A DNA stretch of 26,890 nucleotides from Paulinella micropora (Eukaryota > Cercozoa > Imbricatea > Euglyphida): the NCBI GenBank assembly GCA_009731375.1, contig BJOX01000067.1, positions 1 through 26,890 of the forward strand. The letters run 5' to 3'. Of this stretch, positions 1 through 26,480 are shown piece by piece. Each line of letters opens with the position of its first letter. Position 1 is the stretch's first letter. The notes beneath the pieces were generated by a model, which did no database searches, was not told where the DNA came from, and saw only the letters and a list, made by a program, of their open reading frames with translations. The position numbers and the translations under genes were made by a program.

Positions 1-144
1 AGCCACTCAGACACACACAGGGGACACACACACCCACAGGGACTTACCTTGGACACGTCAGCCAGAGTTATGATGAATTCTTTCTGTGGCAAAAAATCAG
101 ACACTGGTTACGGTGGACACGTGTCACCATTGTGTGTGTGTGTG

Positions 145-330
145 TGCGGACCGGACTGGTGACTATTACCACTTTACCCACCGCGGATGCAACTGTACCC
201 TGGACCGGACCGGACGGGTGATTATTACCACTTTACCCACCACGGATGCCACTGTACCCCGGCCGGACTGGTGACTATTACCACTTTACCCACCACGGAT
301 GCCACTGTACCCCGGACCGGACCGACCGAA
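145..330. repeat. Minisatellite, about three 53-59 bp units
   Basis: The phrase TTACCACTTTACCCACC recurs at about 166, 225 and 278, each time followed by GCGGATGC or ACGGATGCC and then ACTGTACCC(C/T)GG. Units are separated by runs of CCGGAC-like hexamers whose number varies, which explains the unequal 59 and 53 bp spacing. A short (GT)n tract lies just upstream at 130-147. No gene is apparent in 1-440. Small open frames across it simply read the repeat. Confidence 0.85.
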
Positions 331-451
331 ACACTAATGCAAATAATGCAAATCCGCAAGGGACAAAATGGCAATGGATTATCCCGCTCTGGGCAAATTG
401 GCAGCCTGTTCTTTCAGGCCTATCGGTAAAGTAAGATGGATTGATGTACAT

Positions 452-548
452 GTACATACATGCATACATACATACATACATATACTTACATGCATACAAA
501 CATACATACATGCATACGGACATACATACATGTATTATCATATACACT
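452..548. repeat. (CATA)n microsatellite, imperfect
   Basis: Tetranucleotide CATA repeats interrupted by TGCATA and ACTTACA variants, bordered by AT-rich sequence that leads into the palindromic element at 581. Confidence 0.9.
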
Positions 549-580
549 AGCTTATACTATTATATATATACGTGGCTGGA

Positions 581-785
581 CAGAATCTGGACTCCTTTTC
601 GTGTTAATAATTCTCTTCAAAGTGATAAAATTCGATTGATAACCTAATTTCATAACATAACATGAAATTAGGTTATCAATCGAATTTTATCACTTTGGAG
701 AGAATTATTGCATGAACTTAGGTTATCAATTGAATTTTATCACTTTGGAGAGAATTATTGACACGAAAGTGAGTCCCAGATTCTG
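581..785. mobile_element. Palindromic MITE/foldback-like element 1
   Basis: The left arm (581-656) and right arm are near-perfect inverted repeats around an 8 bp loop at about 653-660. Outer ends are CAGAATCTGGACTC and GAGTCCCAGATTCTG. The right arm contains a 50 bp tandem duplication (661-710 and 711-760) that differs at about three positions. There is no transposase, so this would be a non-autonomous DNA transposon or foldback element. I could not define a target-site duplication with certainty. The ends resemble those of the element at 984-1120. The 198 bp between the two elements hold nothing I recognise. Confidence 0.7.
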
Positions 786-983
786 TGCCTGTATGCTGGC
801 AAGCATCCTCAACCTTACGTGTAAAAGGTATTAAAAATCCACTCATTCAGTGTGATATTATCAAAGAATTTGATTTGAACTAATGTTTGCCAACGTCTCA
901 GAACAAAAAAGATAATGCATTTGATTGTAACATATTGCAGCAAAACCAATGCAAACCCTTTGTATGTAAACCTACAAACAAAA

Positions 984-1120
984 CTGGGACTCACTTATGT
1001 GTTAATCTTGCCTCTTGAGTGACATATGTCGACTGATAACATAATTTCATGTTGTGAATTTAGGTTATCAGTCGAGAATGGACGTGCAAGACCATCCTGA
1101 GAAGCAAAAGCGAGTCCCAG
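984..1120. mobile_element. Palindromic MITE/foldback-like element 2
   Basis: Begins CTGGGACTCACTT and ends AAGCGAGTCCCAG, an inverted pair. The arms meet near 1052, where GACTGATAACATAATTTCAT is mirrored by GTGAATTTAGGTTATCAGTC. The shared terminus CTGGGACTC and the inner GATAACnTAATTTCAT motif relate it to the element at 581-785. Arms are more diverged than in element 1, suggesting an older insertion. No coding capacity. Confidence 0.65.
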
Positions 1121-1221
1121 ACAATGTCACTTGGGAGTTCATAAAGTACAATGCGCCGCAAAATACGGTCAAATTTTACAAAAGGATGAAGATTTGAATT
1201 TTTTTACACGCTTGCAATTCA

Positions 1222-1440
1222 TGAGTTATGTTATGTTATGTTATGTTATGTTATGTTATGTTATGTTATGTTTTGTTTTGTTTTGTTATGTTATGTTATG
1301 TTATGTTATGTTATGTTATGAGTTATGTTATGTTATGTTATGTTATGTTATGTTATGTTATGTTATGTTATGTGATGTTATGTCATGTTATGTTATGTTA
1401 TGTTATGTTATGTTATGTTATGTTATGTTATGTTATGTTC
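1222..1440. repeat. (TTATG)n pentanucleotide array
   Basis: About 40 units of TTATG, with a short TTTTG variant patch at 1270-1285 and AGTTATG interruptions. It directly abuts the reverse transcriptase remnant, at that remnant's 3' side on the minus strand. Confidence 0.95.
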
Positions 1441-1862
1441 ATTGTGGGTTGGAGTTTACGGATTATGTTTTTAATATGTAGGTCATATTTAAGGTTATGT
1501 TGCAGTGTTATGCCCAGGAGTTTTACGTGTTGGCATTGCTCCAGGGTGTGGTTGTTTACTGTTATTGTGATATTTTGTTTTATGGAAAATTGTGATGTTG
1601 TTTTTGTTGGGTCGGGTACTAGGTTATTCGAGTGGAAGTAGTTTATTAGCTTACTTATTTCTGTTTGTGTTTTTTGTTGTAAGTCTGAAGGAGTTTTGGC
1701 TGTTATTATAAGTGTTGTGTCGTCTGCATATGTTCCTTGTTGTATAATATTGATTATGTCGTTAGTTTAGAGTAGGAAGAAGGTGGTGGATAATGTGCTG
1801 CCTTGCGGTATGCCATATGTGATGGTGCGTTTGTAGGATTTAGCATATTGTGTGTGGACCTC
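1441..1862 (-). pseudogene. Non-LTR retrotransposon reverse transcriptase fragment, disabled
   Basis: Translation of the minus strand from about 1862 down to 1441 gives the palm-domain motifs of LINE-type reverse transcriptase in order: YGIPQGSTLS (domain 4), an FFLL-stop-TNDI block, TYADDTTLIIT with the catalytic YADD (domain 5), then NNLVPDPTKT, and VKLLGITL with a following DLHIKNI (thumb-proximal region). This order and spacing are what Jockey/CR1-like elements show; I cannot fix the clade. A TAA at 1767-1769 interrupts the conserved block between domains 4 and 5. The frame is otherwise open for about 108 codons beyond it. The 5' part of the gene is absent, replaced by (GA)n at about 1863, and the 3' part runs into the pentamer array at 1440. 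It is therefore a dead fragment. Confidence 0.85.
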
Positions 1863-3911
<2,049 letters not shown>

Positions 3912-4058
3912 AAACACAACCGGCAGCTAAGTTTCGATTTGAAATAATTTATAAGTAACAAATTAGTATTAATGACGTAGTAATTATCAAATTGATACTA
4001 TTATCAAAACCTAAAATAATAAATAAATTTATATATTAAATTTAATAATATTCTAACC

Positions 4059-4125
<67 letters not shown>

Positions 4126-4135
4126 NNNNNNNNNN
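3912..4135. repeat. AT-rich island ending in a 66-base poly-C tract and gap
   Basis: AT-rich sequence (3912-4055), in which I see no gene, ends in an uninterrupted C run at 4060-4125 followed by ten N. Similar C runs abut gaps at 18124, 19299 and 23242. Confidence 0.8.
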
Positions 4136-4339
4136 ACTCGTGACAGACTATGTCGTGGCAGATTCGCCAGAGATAAGATTCACTTGAAGTTATTATATAA
4201 CTTTAAATTCTAGTGATTATTGATAATGTTATATATTATCAATATTATCAACGATGACTTACTATTATTAATATCAGGCTAGGAGTTTGGCAGTTTGGTT
4301 TGGCCACACAGACAGATTTTAATCAGGTATCGCCTCAAT

Positions 4340-4466
4340 TTTATTTGTATGTATGTGTGTATGTATGTATGTATGTATTTATTTCTGTCTGTTTGTCTGT
4401 ATGTATGTATGTATGTATGTATGCATGTATACATGTATGTATGTATGTATGTATGTATGTATGTAG
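4340..4466. repeat. (TATG)n microsatellite
   Basis: ATGT tetramers with a TTTCTGTCTGTTTGTCTG interruption near 4380. The preceding 200 bp (4136-4339) and following 220 bp (4467-4685) are AT-rich, with no feature I can name. Confidence 0.95.
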
Positions 4467-4685
4467 TATTCATCAATATGGATATATTTTCCTGCTGTGA
4501 CTGCAAGCAGGCAGTTAAAAACGAAATTTTTGATTAAAATTTCTTCTGTCAACTGATGATAACTTCAAGTTTTTGAGTTTATCGTTTTCAAATAATTGCT
4601 TGTTTTTATTAATATTGTTATTGACTCACTTTTAATATTTAACTAACACGAAACGTACGGTGAAATATATTTAATATACATCAAG

Positions 4686-5165
4686 TTGCCGAAATTTTCA
4701 AATTATTAATCAATATTATTCAATATTTTTGGCAATATTATTCAATATTACTATGATTCAATATTAATCATCAGAGTCCATATCATGAGTCATTGTCAGA
4801 CTTAGCAATATTATTCAGTGTATCAATATTATTCAAGCCTGGTCATATTATTCGGCCAATAATAGGATTATCATAAGTTCAATATTAATCAAGATTAATA
4901 TAAATCAATCATGATATTAATCTATGATGATTAATCAATATTAATCAATATTATTCAATGTTATTCAATATTATTCACTTGAAATTCAGTATTGTTCAAG
5001 TCTATTCTTCAATCATAGTATTATTCAATATTATGAAACGCCGGTTATTCAACGTGAAGTTATTGGCAATGTTATTCAGTCATTATTCAATAATTTCAAT
5101 ATTATTTAATGTTATTCAATTTATTAAACTTCATTATTGAATAATGCTGCCAGGATTAATATTAT
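4686..5165. repeat. Degenerate CAATATTATT array
   Basis: CAATATT occurs 13 times in about 430 bp, mostly in the context TTATTCAATATTATTCA, with irregular spacing and unrelated interruptions such as GAAACGCCGG at 5034. It does not read as a clean tandem repeat and has no coding potential. It could be an old decayed minisatellite or a cluster of nested AT-rich element ends. Confidence 0.65.
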
Positions 5166-5179
5166 TTAATAACAATAAT

Positions 5180-5345
<166 letters not shown>

Positions 5346-5540
5346 AAGACATACATACATACATACATACATACATACATACATCAGTGACATACATACA
5401 TACATACATACATACATACATACATACATCTTTTCCTACCTACCTACCTACCTACCTACCTGCCTACCTCAGTAGTACCTGCCTACCCGCTAACTCCCTA
5501 CCTACCTACCTACCTAGCTAGCTAGGAGTGCACACAACAA
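5346..5540. repeat. (CATA)n then (CTAC)n with CTAGCTAG junction
   Basis: CATA repeats to about 5430, then CTAC repeats to 5513, ending in the palindrome CTAGCTAGCTAG at 5514-5525 before a short unique stretch. Confidence 0.9.
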
Positions 5541-5870
<330 letters not shown>

Positions 5871-6450
5871 ATACCTACCTACCTGCCTACCTACCTACCT
5901 ACCTACCTACCTACATGCATATATAAATTCATACATTACATACATACATACATACATACATGCATGCATGCATACATACATACATACATACATACATACA
6001 TACTTGTCAATATGCACCAATGTACCTAACTACCTACCACCTGCCTACCTACCTACCTACCTACCTACATACCTACATACCTACATACCTACATACGTAC
6101 ATACATACATACATACGTACGTACATACGTACATACACACATGCATACATACATACATACATACATACATACATACATACATACATACACATACATACAC
6201 ATACATACATACATACATACATAAATGCGTGCATATATGCATACATGCATACATACATACATACATACATACATACATACATACATACATACACACACAC
6301 ATACATACATACATACATACATATATACAGACATACATACATACATACGTACATGCATACATACATACATACATACATACATACATAGATATATACATAC
6401 ATACATACATACATACATACATACATACATACATACATGATGCATCATGC

Positions 6451-6481
<31 letters not shown>

Positions 6482-6692
6482 CATTCATATCCATACATAC
6501 ATGCATACATACATGAATACATGCATACATGCATGCATGCATAAATACATAAATCCATACATACATACATACATACATACATACATACATACATACCTAT
6601 TTAGAGAGAGAGAGAGATACATAAATAACATACATAACATACATAACATACATAACATACATAACTAAAATACATAACATTCACAACTAACA

Positions 6693-6723
<31 letters not shown>

Positions 6724-7285
6724 TTACATGCATACATGCATGCATGCATGCATGCGTGCATACATACATACATACATACATACATACATGCATACATACA
6801 TACATACATACGTACATACGTACATACATACATACATACATACATACATACATGCATGCATACACACATGCATACATACATACATACATACACACATACA
6901 TACATACATACATACATACATACATACATACATTGATACATACATACATACTTACCTACATCGTACATCGTACATACATTATACATCATGCATACACATA
7001 TGCATAGATACATACATACATACATACATACATACATACATACACATACATACATATACATACATATACATACATACATACATACATACGTACATACATG
7101 CATGCATACATATATGCATAAATACATACATACATATATACTGTCATACATACATACATACATACATACATACATGCATAGATGCATAGATGCATACATA
7201 CATACATACACATACATGCATACATGCATACATGCATACATGCATACATGCATAAATGCATACATACATACATACATACATACAT
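5871..7285. repeat. Long (CATA)n array, 1.4 kb
   Basis: Starts with (CTAC)n, then over a kilobase of CATA tetramers with scattered GCATG, CGTACATA, ACACATA and ATATA variants. A pentameric (ACATA)AC patch lies at 6625-6665 beside a short GA run at 6603-6617. Open frames here only encode the repeat tetrapeptides. Confidence 0.95.
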
Positions 7286-7347
7286 ACATGTTTTCCTACC
7301 TACCAACCAACCAACCAACCTACCTACCTACCTACCTACCTACCTAA

Positions 7348-7398
<51 letters not shown>

Positions 7399-7488
7399 CC
7401 TACCTACCTACCTACCTACCTACCAACCTTACCAACCAACCAACTAACCAACCAACCAACCAACCTACCTACCTACCTACCTACCTAA

Positions 7489-7559
<71 letters not shown>

Positions 7560-7644
7560 CCTACCTACCTACCTACCTACCTACCTTACCAACCAACCAA
7601 CTAACCAACCAACCAACCTACCTACTACCTACCTACCTACCTAA

Positions 7645-7714
<70 letters not shown>

Positions 7715-7732
7715 GCCTACCTACCTACTTAC

Positions 7733-7800
<68 letters not shown>

Positions 7801-7802
7801 AT
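7286..7802. repeat. Higher-order (ACCT)/(AACC)/(ATCT) array
   Basis: The composite (ACCT)n-(CCAA)n-(ACCT)n-(ATCT)n recurs. The marker CTTACCAACCAACCAACTAA appears near 7427 and 7584, giving a period of about 157 bp, and a third related CCAA block lies at 7303. This is duplication of whole composite units, not just slippage of tetramers. Confidence 0.85.
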
Positions 7803-7914
7803 ATCGAGAGAGAGAGAGAGAGAGGAAAGAGAGAGAGAGGGGGGGGGGGGGGGAGGGAGGGAGAGAGAGGGGGAAAGAGACAGAGAGAGAGAGAGAGAGT
7901 GAGAGTGAGTGAGT

Positions 7915-7990
<76 letters not shown>

Positions 7991-8765
7991 GAAGAAGAAG
8001 AAGAAGAAGAAGAAGAAGAAGAAGAAGAAGAAGAAGAAGAAGAAGAAGAGGATCAAGAAGAAGAAGAAGAAGAAGAAGAAGAAGAAGAAGAAGAAGAAGA
8101 AGAAGGAGAGAGAGAGAGAGATAGAGAGAGAGAGAGGGAGAGAGAGAGCGAGAGAGAGAGAGAGAGGAAGAAGAAGAAGAAGAAGAAGAAGAAGAAGAAG
8201 GAGAAGAAGAAGAAGAAGAAGAAGAAGAAGAAGAAGAAGAAGAAGAAGANNNNNNNNNNNNNNNNNNNNNNNNNNNNNNNNNNNNNNNNNNNNNNNNNNN
8301 NNNNNNNNNNNNNNNNNNNNNNNNNNNNNNNNNNNNNNNNNNNNNNNNNNNNNNNNNNNNNNNNNNNNNNNNNNNNNNNNNNNNNNNNNNNNNNNNNNNN
8401 NNNNNNNNNNNNNNNNNNNNNNNNNNNNNNNNNNNNNNNNNNNNNNNNNNNNNNNNNNNNNNNNNNNNNNNNNNNNNNNNNNNNNNNNNNNNNNNNNNNN
8501 NNNNNNNNNNNNNNNNNNNNNNNNNNNNNNNNNNNNNNNNNNNNNNNNNNNNNNNNNNNNNNNNNNNNNNNNNNNNNNNNNNNNNNNNNNNNNNNNNNNN
8601 NNNNNNNNNNNNNNNNNNNNNNNNNNNNNNNNNNNNNNNNNNNNNNNNNNNNNNNNNNNNNNNNNNNNNNNNNNNNNNNNNNNNNNNNNNNNNNNNNNNN
8701 NNNNNNNNNNNNNNNNNNNNNNNNNNNNNNNNNNNNNNNNNNNNNNNNNNNNNNNNNNNNNNNNN

Positions 8766-8816
<51 letters not shown>
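7803..8816. repeat. (GA)n and (GAA)n purine tract with gap
   Basis: GA, a G14 run at 7840-7853, GAGT variants, then GAAGAA trinucleotide tracts (7988-8105 and 8166-8249), then N at 8250-8765, then GA again. All purine on the plus strand for more than 450 sequenced bases. No gene. Confidence 0.95.
8250..8765. other. Assembly gap inside purine tract
   Basis: 516 N between (GAA)n and (GA)n. Confidence 0.95.
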
Positions 8817-8819
<3 letters not shown>

Positions 8820-9292
8820 TAATAGTAAAGTTCCTTTAAGGGAAAAGAATAACAAGAATAAAAAGATAGTCAGAGGAAAGAATAGAGAGGAGCACAGGAA
8901 GAAAGCAAGCAAACAAACAGGATAGGAAGCTGAAGAAGGAAAAGAAAAAAAAGGGAGGAATGACGTACAAAGTCAAGAAGGACAAGAAAGAGAAGAAACA
9001 AAAAAAGAGAGGAAGGAGTAAAGGAAGGTCCAAGGAAGTAGGAAGAAAAGGAGGGAAATAGACAGACAGCCTCCGACAGACGGACAGATAGACAGAACAG
9101 ACAGAACAGACAGACAGACAGAACAGACAGACACAACAGACAGACAGAACAGACAGACAGAGCAGACAGAACAGACAGACAGACAGAACAGACAGACACA
9201 ACAGACAGACAGAACAGACAGACAGAACAGACAGACAGAACAGAGAACAGACAGAACAGAACAGAACAGAACAGACAGAACAGAACAGAAGA
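8817..9292. repeat. Purine-rich stretch then (CAGA)n/(ACAGA)n array
   Basis: 8817-9058 is irregular purine-rich DNA without a recognisable feature. From 9059 it becomes CAGA tetramers mixed with ACAGA pentamers; the octamer-like blocks GACAGAACAGACAGACA recur several times. Confidence 0.85.
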
Positions 9293-9353
9293 ATTTTCGT
9301 AAACATAATTGTGTGCTTGAATTTTAATGTTCCCGTGCTAGCCGGCTAGCTAG

Positions 9354-9530
9354 GTGTCAGCCTGGAAAATTTCCGACATCAGTTCTGACCTCACTTATGT
9401 TTATTATAACAAATGCTGCGATTTTTGCAAAAAGCGAAAGATTGCAGAGGAAGTTACATTATACAGAAGCAGATGGAATGAAAACGCATGCCGGGTTGAA
9501 AAAACCTCAGTCCAACGGTCTCAGAGACAG
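9354..9530 (+). CDS. Possible exon of unknown gene (low confidence)
   Basis: In the only unique-looking island between 9293 and 9690 there is an open stretch of 59 codons that starts right after an AG (CTAGCTAG, 9352-9353) and ends before GTGATA, so both ends fit splice sites and the length is a multiple of three. The peptide contains NKCCDFCKKRKIAEEV and is charged and Cys-rich. I recognise no family. There is no ATG near the start and no polypyrimidine tract upstream. It may be an upstream exon of the gene at 12501, part of another gene, or chance. Confidence 0.2.
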
Positions 9531-9694
9531 GTGATACGAAGCTATACGTAACTGTAACATAGAGGTCACTAGAAGTTACTACCCGTATGCTTTTTGGAGG
9601 TCTCATGAGTCAAATCTGGCTTCGGCCTTTTGGTCTCACACATTTGGTGGGGTAGGGTTTGAGGATCGTGGAGAAAAAAAGCCGGATAGAAAGA

Positions 9695-10520
<826 letters not shown>

Positions 10521-10530
10521 CTAAGCTAGC

Positions 10531-10886
10531 ATGTATGTATGTATTGTATGTATTGTATGTATGTATGTATGTATGTATGCATGTATGTAGGTATGTATGT
10601 ATGTATGTATGTATGTATGTATGCATGCATGTATGTATGTATGTATGTATGTATGTATGTGTGTATGCATGCATGTACTTTCCAGCTAGCTACATATGTA
10701 TTACATACATATGTACATACGTATGTATGTATGTATGTATGTATGTATGTGTATATATGTATGTATGTATGGATGTATGTATGTATGTACGTATGTATGT
10801 ATGTATGTATGCATGTATGTATGTATTCATGTATGTATGCATGTATGTATGTATGTATGTACTTTCTATCCATCTATCTATCTATA

Positions 10887-10931
<45 letters not shown>

Positions 10932-10975
10932 CTATCTATCTACCTACCTACCTACCTACCTACCTACCTACCTAC

Positions 10976-11017
<42 letters not shown>

Positions 11018-11030
11018 CTCTCTATCTCTG

Positions 11031-11090
<60 letters not shown>

Positions 11091-11528
11091 CATGTATGTA
11101 TGTATGTATGTATGTTTGTATGCATGCATGTATGTATATATGTATGTATGTATATATGTATGTATGTTTGTATGCATGCATGCATGTATGTATGCATGTA
11201 TGCATGTATGTATGCATGTGTGCATGTATGTATGCATGTATGTATGTTTGTATGTATGTTGTATGTATGTATGTTGTATGTATGTATGTATGTATGTATG
11301 TATGTATGTGTGTATGCATGTATGTATGTATGTATGTATGTATTTATGTATGCATGTATGCATGTATGTATGCGTGTGTGTATGTGCATGTATGCATGTA
11401 TGTATGTATGTATGTACATACATATGTATGTATGCATGTATGTATGTATGCGTGCATGTATGTATGCGTGCATGTATGTATGTATGTATGTATGTATGTA
11501 TGTATGTATATATGTATGTACGTACGTA
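10531..11528. repeat. (ATGT)n / (CTAT)n / (ATGT)n block
   Basis: ATGT repeats to 10862 with a unique palindromic interruption around 10680-10730 (CCAGCTAGCTACATATG), CTAT/CTAC repeats to about 11090, then ATGT with frequent GCATG to 11519, ending GTACGTACGTAGCTAG. Confidence 0.95.
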
Positions 11529-11530
11529 GC

Positions 11531-11625
<95 letters not shown>

Positions 11626-12000
11626 GTAGGTAGGTAGATAGATAGATAGATAGACAGATAGACAGACAGACAGGCGGACGACAGGCAGACAGACAGGCAG
11701 GCAGGCAGACAGACAGACAGACAGACAGACAGGCAGGCAGGCAGACAGACAGACACAGACAGACATAGACAGACACAGACAGATAGACACACAGACAGAC
11801 ACACAGACAGACACACAGACACACACAGACAGACACACAGACAGACGACACACAGACAGACAGACAGACACACAGATAGACATACAGACACAGATAGACA
11901 GACAGACAGACAGACACAGACAGACAGACAGACAGACAGACACAGACAGACAGGCAGGCAGACAGGCAGGCAGACAGACACAGACAGACAGACACACCCA
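11529..12000. repeat. (GATA)n then (CAGA)n block
   Basis: AGAT repeats pass into GACA repeats enriched for CAGACACACAGACA and GGCAGGCAG variants. A 70-base unique stretch follows at 12001-12077, with no feature. Confidence 0.95.
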
Positions 12001-12077
12001 TCCCATGCACAGTACAAAAATTGATGTTTGATGTGAGACTGCGTTCCATTTGCAAAGATTTTTCTTTTGCGAAATCT

Positions 12078-12078
12078 C

Positions 12079-12136
<58 letters not shown>

Positions 12137-12142
12137 ATATAT

Positions 12143-12191
<49 letters not shown>

Positions 12192-12192
12192 C

Positions 12193-12262
<70 letters not shown>

Positions 12263-12460
12263 ATATCTATCTGCAGCCCGCTTCCCAGCGACTTTCGGTT
12301 GACGGTTTTGGAGTGGATGCCTATGTCTCCGGATATGCAGAGCTGATAGACCAACATATCTACCTATCTTTTTACCTACCTACCTATCTACCTATCTACC
12401 TATCTATCTATTTGTCCATCCATTAATTGATCCATCCATCCAACAATTCACCTATTTCTC
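12078..12460. repeat. (ATCT)n array and flanking unique piece upstream of the gene
   Basis: ATCT repeats to 12272, then a unique piece 12273-12360 whose core, GCCTATGTCTCCGGATATGC through GATAGACCAA (12319-12354), is repeated at 13681-13716, then (CTAC/CATC)n. No promoter element could be identified before the start codon at 12501. Confidence 0.85.
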
Positions 12461-12500
12461 AGGCGTTCTTCGCTATGCCATACTAGACTCGCCCAAGGAC

Positions 12501-25054
<12,554 letters not shown>

Positions 25055-25081
25055 GTATAATATTCTATCATAGACATCAGG

Positions 25082-25155
25082 ATAATGATAATGATAATAG
25101 TAATAATGATAATAATAATAATAATGATAGTAATAATAACAATAATAATATTTTT
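25082..25155. repeat. (AAT)n imperfect repeat
   Basis: AATGAT and AATAGT variants of an AAT array, just upstream of family A copy 3. A T7 run and G14 run lie at 25151-25185. Confidence 0.85.
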
Positions 25156-25184
25156 TTAATTAGTTAATGATTGGGGGGGGGGGG

Positions 25185-25402
25185 GACCCCCCTTCCCATT
25201 CGACAGGGTACGCATATTACAGGGGGAGGTGCCGGCAATACTGCAACAACAAGAGGAATTTCGGCATGTTCTCGACACTCCTCTAACGCAAATATTTTGC
25301 ATGAATTTCAAAAAAACCATATAACATCGACAACGCTCCTGAAGCTTGACATCCTGCAAGTATGAGCCCCCAAGTCCTCCTGGTTTCCGCAATCGAGAAA
25401 AA
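25185..25402 (-). repeat. Dispersed repeat family A, minus-strand copy
   Basis: Read on the minus strand it gives GAAACCAGGAGGACTTGGGG, CATACTTGCAGGATGTCAAG, GTTGTCGATGT, GAGGAGTGTC, GTATTGCCGGCACCTCCC and ACCCTGTCGAATGGGAAGG, collinear with 23682-24000 but with only one copy of the 92 bp unit and about 80% similarity by eye. Confidence 0.85.
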
Positions 25403-25525
25403 CAAAAACACATTCAAAAAAAAGGGGGGGAGGGGAGGAGAAAAGTTCAGTGTTGTTGTTGTTGCTATGTTGTTGTTGTTGTTGTTTTTTTTTCTTCCTG
25501 AAATTCGGTCTAATTTCTAAAAATA

Positions 25526-25526
25526 C

Positions 25527-25558
<32 letters not shown>

Positions 25559-25599
25559 TAATAATAATAATAATAATAGTAATAAATGTATTAATAATA

Positions 25600-25636
<37 letters not shown>

Positions 25637-25768
25637 TAATAATTACAATAATAATGTATCTCCTGCCAATTGCTGAGCCAAAAGGCCATGTGCATCCAGT
25701 CCTCCATTCCATAAGGAAAGTCTCCACACCAATCGGTGGAATAAAGGAAGTGACGGCATAGAACATTA
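25526..25768 (-). mobile_element. SINE-like element, diverged, with AAT tail
   Basis: On the minus strand a body (25768 to 25656) ends in TTGGCTCAGCAATTGGCAGG-AGATACA and then (TTA)n (25655 to 25526). Its end resembles the 3' end of the element at 24129 (TTGCATCAGCCATTGACAGA then GAAGCAC, then TAT repeats). The 5' side is cut by the gap at 25769-25778. Confidence 0.55.
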
Positions 25769-25803
25769 NNNNNNNNNNTCGCGGTGCCGAATAGTAACAG
25801 AAC

Positions 25804-25832
25804 TAATAATAATAATAATAATTACAATAATA

Positions 25833-25922
<90 letters not shown>

Positions 25923-26073
25923 TTGTTTCTCTAAGGCGTACTGATGCAGCTGCATGGCACGATCCGTGTCCGGACATAAGCCTCCAATACCCTTGTTCGA
26001 GGTCCTCCACCCCCCCGTGTCAGTCTCTCGCCTGATGATCGGGGCCACCGATGGAGCTCCTGAGGGCAAGACT
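25804..26073 (-). mobile_element. SINE-like element, second diverged copy, AAT tail
   Basis: On the minus strand the body (26073 to 25924) ends GTGCCATGCAGCTGCATCAG then TACGCCTTAGAGAAACA, followed by (ATT)n (25923 to 25804). The terminal 40 bp align with those of the element at 24129; the upstream part does not obviously match. It is cut by the gap at 26074-26129. Confidence 0.55.
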
Positions 26074-26129
26074 NNNNNNNNNNNNNNNNNNNNNNNNNNN
26101 NNNNNNNNNNNNNNNNNNNNNNNNNNNNN
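26074..26129. other. Assembly gap
   Basis: 56 N between a SINE-like body and the first 199 bp direct repeat. Confidence 0.95.
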
Positions 26130-26328
26130 ATGGCGGAGTTAAAGATCTTTTATGAGGCCTCAACGATCCTCCTCCCCAGCATACTACCGAATGGTTATGG
26201 ATTGGCATCACAGTTTAACGCCGTAAGGCCATTGGGCTGGAACTCTGGTAAGCAAGCAACTATAGAACCATGTGACTAGGTTTTTTCATCGGGGGTTACC
26301 CTCAAATACATCACAGTCAACACTCCAA
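26130..26328. repeat. 199 bp direct repeat, copy 1
   Basis: Starts ATGGCGGAGTTAAAGATC and ends CAGTCAACACTCCAA. It matches copy 2 (26481-26679) with four mismatches. The intervening 152 bp contain CCATAACCATTCGG (near 26436), the inverse of CCGAATGGTTATGG found inside both copies, so a stem could form. No long open frame; function unknown. Confidence 0.9.
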
Positions 26329-26480
26329 TACTAAGCCAAGGTTACTCCGCAGTTCCAGTAACCTCTTGCAAAACGTCGCCCAATGTGCAAGTGCATACAC
26401 CAAGCATGGCGGCTAGAACTGCTTCAAAACCCCATCCATAACCATTCGGCAGACAACTGGGTCCTGGGCTACCAACCAGC

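Noticed and set aside
5960-7350. Frames encoding repeated HTYI or MYVC tetrapeptides
   Set aside because: Direct translation of (CATA)n; a 4 bp unit with no stop in any frame gives such peptides on both strands.
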